From: Clostridiales bacterium
GTDB taxonomy: Bacteria > Bacillota > Clostridia > Oscillospirales > Oscillospiraceae
Direction: 5' to 3'
Length of the DNA stretch: 64,000 bases
Assembly (NCBI GenBank): GCA_004554585.1
Contig: SFLH01000003.1
Span: 62,001-126,000, forward strand
Position numbers and translations under genes: made by a program. The notes under the pieces are model-generated. The model did not search any database. It was not told the origin of the DNA and was given only the letters and a program-made list of their open reading frames with translations. Below, one piece after another: positions 60,797 through 64,000 of the stretch. Every line of letters starts with the position of its first letter. Positions within the stretch are counted from its first letter, which is position 1.

Positions 60797-62488
60797 TCAT
60801 TGCGGCAAGGCGTTTTCCTCCATTGCCGTTTTCCGCTCCAGATATCTCCTGATCAGGTAATTGGTGATTCCAGAGCGGGAGATGATGCCTACAACAGCAT
60901 TCCCCTTTACCACCGGCACCTTCTTCACCCCCGCCTCACTGAGCAGCCTGCACGCGTCTGCAAGGCAGGCATCCTCTGGAATGGTGATGGGTTTGCGGGT
61001 GCCCAGCTCCAACACATTCAGGTCCATGATGGCGTCCAGCTTTTGCTCAAAGATGTCATTCGGGTCCCATAGATACTCCAGGAAAAGCAGGGAGCTGTCC
61101 ATGGCGCTCAAAGCATGGTCCTGGGTGCGCAGGTAACGCATGATATCTCCATCGCTGAGAAATCCAACCACCTGGCCGCCGGCGGAAACCACCGGTGCAC
61201 CGCTGATGTGTTTCTCCGAAAAGTAGGTGATGGCCTCCCGCATAGTGGCCTCTTGCCCGATGGCATACACCTGACGCTCCATATACTGGTCCATCCCATC
61301 CCTTGGCTGCACCGGGACGCCGCCGCCGCTTCTCAGCTTGTGGTAGTACTTTTCCACATAGGTCATGTAGACGATCCCGCCCACCACATAGGCGATGGCA
61401 GTCAAGGCAAAGCCCGTGGTCAGACCGATGGTCTCCTGCATGAACCCCATGAGCAGGGCGCCGATGCCGATGCCGATATCATAGGAGAGCAGATAGGTGG
61501 CGTTGGCCACCCCCCGCTTGGGCGTGGGAGTGGTGCCGGTAACAAAGGACTGGAAGAGGGGCTGGAGAATGCCATAACCCAGGCCAAAGAAGTAACCGGC
61601 AATGAGCAGATGGACGCCGGTATTTAGGAAGACATAGCTGGCCATGGTGACCACCAGCACCACCAGGCTGGCATAGACCAGCACCCGGTGACGTCCGGCG
61701 TCGATCATCCTCTGAGTAGAGAGCTTCGAGGTGAGCATGCCGGCCACCAGGCAGATGTAAAAGTAAGGGATCACCGCCGTCAGCCCCTTCTCCTGGGCCA
61801 GAATGGAGGAGTAGGCGATAACAGCGCCATAGGGAATCATGAGAAACATCATGTTGCACATGAAGGGCAGCGCCGGCTTATAGATGGAGTCCTTCAGCGC
61901 GAACTTCTTCCGCTGGACCTTGGGGTACTTGATCCGACAGCAGGAGACACAGACCAGGGCTGCCACTGAAATGGCAAAAACCGTCATAAAAGAGGTCTTG
62001 CTGTTCAGATGATTCTGCACCTGGATGCCCACATAGGGGCCCACCGCCATGCCGATGGAAATGGTAAAGGCAAAGCGGCTGATGCCCTCTGTGATCTTCA
62101 TGGGCGGCAGCACATCGCTGGCCAGGGTCATGGTCGCCGAACCACATACAGAGTACACCGCCCCCATGTACAGGCGCACCACCACCAGCAAGCCAAAGAT
62201 GGGAAAGGCGAGGAAGGCCGGGAAAGCCAGACAGAACAAGGCCAAAAAGATCAGGTAGACCCGATAGCGGTTGAAATTATCCAGCAGATAGCCCGCCACG
62301 GGACGAAAGAGGATGGTGGCCACGGACATGGCGGTCAGGACGATGCCCACCTTGGAGCCCGTGATCCCGATCTCCTGGCAATAGACAGGGATGATGGGGA
62401 TGGAGGCGTAAAAAGCAGCCAGCACCAGCAGGTTGGTGAGAAACAGAAGAACAAAGTTTCTGTTCCATATTTTCTTTGGTCTTTCCAT
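60797..62488 (-). CDS. MFS transporter fused to a C-terminal tandem CBS domain
   Basis: 563 residues. Residues 1 to about 400 form a 12-helix major facilitator (RPVAGYLLDNFNRYRVYLIF is the MFS loop 2-3 signature; FGLGYGILQPLFQSF later). About 415-550 carry two CBS motifs: ISGAPVVSAGGQVVGFLSDG and VKKVPVVKGNAVVGIISRSG. CBS pairs normally bind adenine nucleotides, suggesting energy-state gating of transport. Substrate unknown; drug or metabolite export is plausible given the divergent MarR gene. The ATG at 62488 follows AAAGGAGG with a rather long spacer. Confidence 0.88.
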   Translation of the reverse strand: MERPKKIWNRNFVLLFLTNLLVLAAFYASIPIIPVYCQEIGITGSKVGIVLTAMSVATILFRPVAGYLLDNFNRYRVYLIFLALFCLAFPAFLAFPIFGLLVVVRLYMGAVYSVCGSATMTLASDVLPPMKITEGISRFAFTISIGMAVGPYVGIQVQNHLNSKTSFMTVFAISVAALVCVSCCRIKYPKVQRKKFALKDSIYKPALPFMCNMMFLMIPYGAVIAYSSILAQEKGLTAVIPYFYICLVAGMLTSKLSTQRMIDAGRHRVLVYASLVVLVVTMASYVFLNTGVHLLIAGYFFGLGYGILQPLFQSFVTGTTPTPKRGVANATYLLSYDIGIGIGALLMGFMQETIGLTTGFALTAIAYVVGGIVYMTYVEKYYHKLRSGGGVPVQPRDGMDQYMERQVYAIGQEATMREAITYFSEKHISGAPVVSAGGQVVGFLSDGDIMRYLRTQDHALSAMDSSLLFLEYLWDPNDIFEQKLDAIMDLNVLELGTRKPITIPEDACLADACRLLSEAGVKKVPVVKGNAVVGIISRSGITNYLIRRYLERKTAMEENALPQ

Positions 62489-62526
62489 ACCAAGAGGAAC
62501 CTCCTTTGTTGCAGCACGTGCAAAGT

Positions 62527-62542
62527 AGTGGCAATTGCCACT
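62527..62542. promoter_or_regulatory. MarR operator site 1
   Basis: Perfect 16-bp palindrome AGTGGCAATTGCCACT just downstream of the MFS -10 element. Confidence 0.8.
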
Positions 62543-62546
62543 TATT

Positions 62547-62575
62547 AAGATAGCACACCAGGAAACTTCCGTCAA
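62547..62575 (-). promoter_or_regulatory. promoter of the MFS-CBS gene
   Basis: Minus strand TTGACG (62575-62570), 17-base spacer, TATCTT (62552-62547). Confidence 0.65.
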
Positions 62576-62580
62576 TAGTT

Positions 62581-62596
62581 AGTTGCAAATGCCACC
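62581..62596. promoter_or_regulatory. MarR operator site 2
   Basis: AGTTGCAAATGCCACC matches site 1 at 13 of 16 positions and covers the -35 hexamer of the MarR gene, fitting autorepression. Confidence 0.7.
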
Positions 62597-62611
62597 TTTT
62601 TGGAGTATACT
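62583..62611 (+). promoter_or_regulatory. promoter of the MarR gene at 62.6 kb
   Basis: TTGCAA (62583-62588), 17-base spacer, TATACT (62606-62611). Confidence 0.7.
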
Positions 62612-62649
62612 ATCCTCACATACCTCAAGCGAAAGGGAGGCACAGTCTT

Positions 62650-63099
62650 ATGACGGATCTGTCAACCATCATGGAAAGCCCGTTTAAAGCCATTTCCATT
62701 CTCTATCGAAAATCTCACATCTGGCTCAACAACAGCTGCGCCCAGTACGACCTGACCGCCGCCCAAGTGGCGGTTCTGCTGATCGTCTGCGACTTCGAGG
62801 TGCTCACCCAAGATGAGATCACCAAACGGCTGGGCTTGGATAAGAGTGTGATTGCCAAAACCGTCACAAAGCTGGTAGAACGAGACTTTCTGCTCCGGGC
62901 CACCAATGCCAAGGACAAACGGACCTACGACATCCGCCCCACAGAAAAGGCCCGGCGGGCCTACCCCTTTGTCAAGGAACAGACGGACGATACCTTTCGC
63001 CGGATGACCCTGCGGATGACCACACAGGAGCGGAAGGAATTCCAGCGCCTGCTGCTGCTGGCCGCCGAGACCACCATTGCGCAGGAGGACGGCGACTGA
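62650..63099 (+). CDS. MarR family transcriptional repressor
   Basis: 149 residues: LTAAQVAVLLIVCDFEVLTQ, recognition helix LGLDKSVIAKTVTKLVERDF and wing NAKDKRTYDIRPTEKA. Divergent from the MFS-CBS gene with two matching palindromes in the 160-base gap, so very probably the repressor of both. The ATG follows AAAGGGAGG. The ligand is probably related to the transporter substrate. Confidence 0.92.
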   Translation: MTDLSTIMESPFKAISILYRKSHIWLNNSCAQYDLTAAQVAVLLIVCDFEVLTQDEITKRLGLDKSVIAKTVTKLVERDFLLRATNAKDKRTYDIRPTEKARRAYPFVKEQTDDTFRRMTLRMTTQERKEFQRLLLLAAETTIAQEDGD

Positions 63100-63131
63100 C
63101 CGCTCCCTCCCCCATATTCCCCACTTTTTTG

Positions 63132-63151
63132 CAGGAAATGAAAATTTCCTG
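63132..63151 (+). promoter_or_regulatory. palindrome abutting the mgtA-leader -35 element
   Basis: CAGGAAAT-GAAA-ATTTCCTG, perfect 8-bp arms, ending one base before TTGACA. Could be an operator for the mgtA promoter or the end of the MarR transcript (a T6 tract precedes rather than follows it, which argues against a terminator). Confidence 0.45.
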
Positions 63152-63180
63152 TTGACAGAGAGGGATATCCGTGGTATCTT
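63152..63180 (+). promoter_or_regulatory. mgtA leader promoter
   Basis: Perfect TTGACA (63152-63157), 17-base spacer, TATCTT (63175-63180). Transcription would start just before the M-box. Confidence 0.8.
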
Positions 63181-63185
63181 TACCC

Positions 63186-63333
63186 CGTTCGGTAGGTAAG
63201 GCTACCGCAGGGATACGGGCTGTTGCCGCGAAATGGTGGAGACACCATGAGTTGGTTGGAACAGGGTACATCGAACGCAAGGTGTATCATAACACAGCTT
63301 CATCGCCCTGCAGAGTCAAAGCTCAAACGAATG
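63186..63333 (+). promoter_or_regulatory. M-box (ykoK) Mg2+ riboswitch
   Basis: Aligns by eye along its whole length with the Bacillus mgtE M-box: GGTAGGTAAGGCTACC at the 5' side, GGATACGGGCTGTTGCC, GAGACACCA, CATCGAACGCAAGGTG, then CAGCTTCATCGCC and AAAGCTCAAACGAA closing P1 with TTCG at the start. It senses Mg2+ and controls the terminator that follows. Its position upstream of a Mg2+ ATPase gene fits the class. Confidence 0.93.
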
Positions 63334-63353
63334 TGCAGAAGCGTATTTTTGCT

Positions 63354-63385
63354 CCCGTATGTTCTCCGGACATACGGGATTTTTT
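63354..63385 (+). terminator. M-box expression-platform terminator
   Basis: CCCGTATGT (63354-63362) with ACATACGGG (63370-63378), 7-base loop, then ATTTTTT. High Mg2+ is expected to favour it. Confidence 0.9.
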
Positions 63386-63412
63386 CTTTTCCTAGAAAGG
63401 AGGTGTCCCCCC

Positions 63413-63508
63413 ATGGAGGGCAGTCAAATGAACGGAACACGCACAAGACGATGGCGTCAGACAGACCCCAGGCCCCGATGCCTGCCGCGGTCTCTTTGTG
63501 TTGCCTGA
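63413..63508 (+). CDS. 31-codon leader peptide (uORF1) upstream of mgtA
   Basis: Begins MEGSQMNGTRTRRWRQ and ends with an Arg/Pro-rich part (DPRPRCLPRS). ATG at 63413 with AAAGGAGGTG (63396-63405) at ideal spacing, right after the M-box terminator. Codons 11-15 (63444-63457) form one strand of an antiterminator with 63510-63523, just past its stop. It matches no known protein and is most likely a regulatory peptide whose translation is what matters. Confidence 0.65.
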   Translation: MEGSQMNGTRTRRWRQTDPRPRCLPRSLCVA

Positions 63509-63523
63509 AACGCCATCGTCTTG
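63444..63523 (+). promoter_or_regulatory. antiterminator pairing in the mgtA leader
   Basis: CAAGACGATGGCGT (63444-63457) pairs perfectly over 14 bp with ACGCCATCGTCTTG (63510-63523). The second strand is also the 5' arm of the downstream terminator, so the two structures exclude each other. A ribosome on uORF1 would mask the first strand. Confidence 0.75.
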
Positions 63524-63553
63524 CGGGATCGTCCGATAGACGATGGTATTTTT
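63513..63553 (+). terminator. attenuator terminator after uORF1
   Basis: CCATCGTCT (63513-63521) with AGACGATGG (63538-63546), an inner CGG/CCG stem, then TATTTTT. The 3' arm repeats the uORF1 segment 63446-63454 exactly, the hallmark of competing structures. Confidence 0.75.
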
Positions 63554-63629
63554 ATGCCCTTTTTTCGGAAAACAGCGCCCTATGGGCGATGATATAGAAA
63601 GAAAAAGCAAACAAAGTGAGGTGAACGAA

Positions 63630-63734
63630 ATGAACGCGGAAAGCAGCAGTGCAGGCTTACCTGGAAATCATAGGATCGCAAAAAGGAAGGGCAGAGGCTT
63701 TCCCGTCCCTTTCCCCCTCCGCCCCACTGCATAG
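63630..63734 (+). CDS. 34-codon proline-rich leader peptide (uORF2) upstream of mgtA
   Basis: Starts MNAESSSAGLPGNHR and ends FPVPFPLRPTA, four prolines in the last ten codons. ATG at 63630 behind GTGAGGTGA. It lies between the attenuator and mgtA. Position and Pro-rich end recall MgtL of Salmonella, whose slow Pro codons control mgtA. The frame also extends upstream to 63543 but no start signal exists there. Confidence 0.5.
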   Translation: MNAESSSAGLPGNHRIAKRKGRGFPVPFPLRPTA

Positions 63735-63780
63735 CAGCACGATCCTTCTCCCCAGCACTGTATCCTTTCCAAACCGCGCA
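63699..63780 (+). promoter_or_regulatory. C-rich, G-poor tract before mgtA, possible Rho loading site
   Basis: In 63711-63780 I count 33 C and 9 G out of 70 bases, with little obvious secondary structure. It starts inside uORF2 and ends before the mgtA ribosome-binding site, where a ribosome stalled on the uORF2 prolines would shield or expose it. Confidence 0.4.
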
Positions 63781-63806
63781 AAACTCATGTTGGGAGGTAC
63801 AGAATC

Positions 63807-64000
63807 ATGAAGAAAATGATGAAAAGACCCCTGTCCAAAACCAGGACAGAGAGCAAAAGCGCAGAGCGCATCCAGACCCGCCTTCTCTGGGCCTCTGCCC
63901 AGGAGGAGGCCCGCCTGCTGGCCGAATATGGCACACCCCAGGCCGGCTTCTCCCCTGCCCAGGCCGCAAAGGCCAGACAGGTTTATGGCGAAAACATCCT
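63807..64000 (+). CDS. mgtA: magnesium-translocating P-type ATPase, MgtA-like, 5' partial
   Basis: Only the first 64 codons are in the window. Start ATG at 63807, nine bases after GGGAGG. The N-terminus has a Lys/Arg-rich start, then WASAQEEARLLAEYGTPQAG, FSPAQAAKARQVYGENI. The last part matches the cation ATPase N-terminal domain (a GL-x-EA-x-x-R-x-x-YG-x-N pattern). Identity as a Mg2+ importer rests on this domain plus the M-box; transmembrane and DKTGT motifs lie beyond the edge. Confidence 0.8.
   Translation, partial: MKKMMKRPLSKTRTESKSAERIQTRLLWASAQEEARLLAEYGTPQAGFSPAQAAKARQVYGENI

Noticed and set aside
63223..63597. Plus-strand frame crossing the M-box and attenuator
   Set aside because: It runs through structured RNA and two terminators in a frame different from uORF1 and has no ribosome-binding site.
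1..64000. rRNA, tRNA, CRISPR arrays, insertion sequences, prophage or integrase genes
   Set aside because: Looked for on both strands; no cloverleaf, repeat-spacer array, transposase or phage motif was found.

Overview
The window looks like chromosomal DNA of a GC-rich Gram-positive anaerobe of the class Clostridia, most likely an Oscillospiraceae gut species of the Flavonifractor/Lawsonibacter/Pseudoflavonifractor type. That placement is inferred from PolC-type DNA polymerase III, the YlxM/Ffh pair, Asp23, YmfF/YmfH, a T-box-controlled tyrS, an M-box Mg2+ riboswitch, lipoproteins with Lgt, and a trimeric [FeFe]-hydrogenase. No 16S rRNA gene or other phylogenetic marker is present to confirm it. 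There are no rRNA or tRNA genes, CRISPR arrays, insertion sequences or prophage genes.

Layout. 0-2.2 kb: murD followed by an M42 aminopeptidase cut by the left edge. 2.4-7.5 kb: prfB, a sodium:solute symporter, an XRE regulator/membrane protein pair behind two palindromes, a DtxR-family regulator and a damaged STAS gene. 7.5-18.2 kb (minus): pyrH-frr-uppS-cdsA-dxr-rseP-ispG-polC, the classical Firmicute cell-envelope/replication operon. 18.8-30.5 kb (minus): tyrS behind a T-box, then nusB-tsaD-like-xseA-xseB-ispA-dxs-tlyA-nadK-argR-recN, with asp23 upstream of nusB. 30.6-34.9 kb (minus): ymfF-ymfH-lgt-folD. 35.2-38.9 kb (plus): ylxM-ffh-rpsP-khpA-rimM-trmD.

38.9-42.8 kb is an accessory island (minus): a DUF2975-like membrane protein, a YozG-like repressor, two paralogous lipoproteins, a decayed gene fragment and a membrane-anchored orphan. 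42.9-48.6 kb (minus): hydC-hydB-hydA for an electron-bifurcating-type hydrogenase whose HydB is fused to a GltD/NfnL-like flavoprotein. 48.8-54.9 kb (minus): a MarR regulator, then the branched-chain amino acid importer livJ-livH-livM-livG-livF. 54.9-60.6 kb: sbcD-sbcC, ridA and proC. 60.8-63.1 kb: an MFS transporter fused to CBS domains, divergent from a MarR repressor gene, with two matching palindromes between them.

The most interesting region is 63.13-64.0 kb, the leader of an mgtA-like P-type Mg2+ ATPase gene cut by the right edge. From one promoter the RNA would carry: an M-box riboswitch with its own terminator; a 31-codon open reading frame with a near-ideal ribosome-binding site, whose coding region supplies one strand of an antiterminator competing with a second intrinsic terminator; and a 34-codon, proline-rich open reading frame running into a C-rich, G-poor tract resembling a Rho loading site. 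This is a layered analogue of the enterobacterial mgtA/mgtL leader. The sequence elements are visible directly; the regulatory mechanism is inference.
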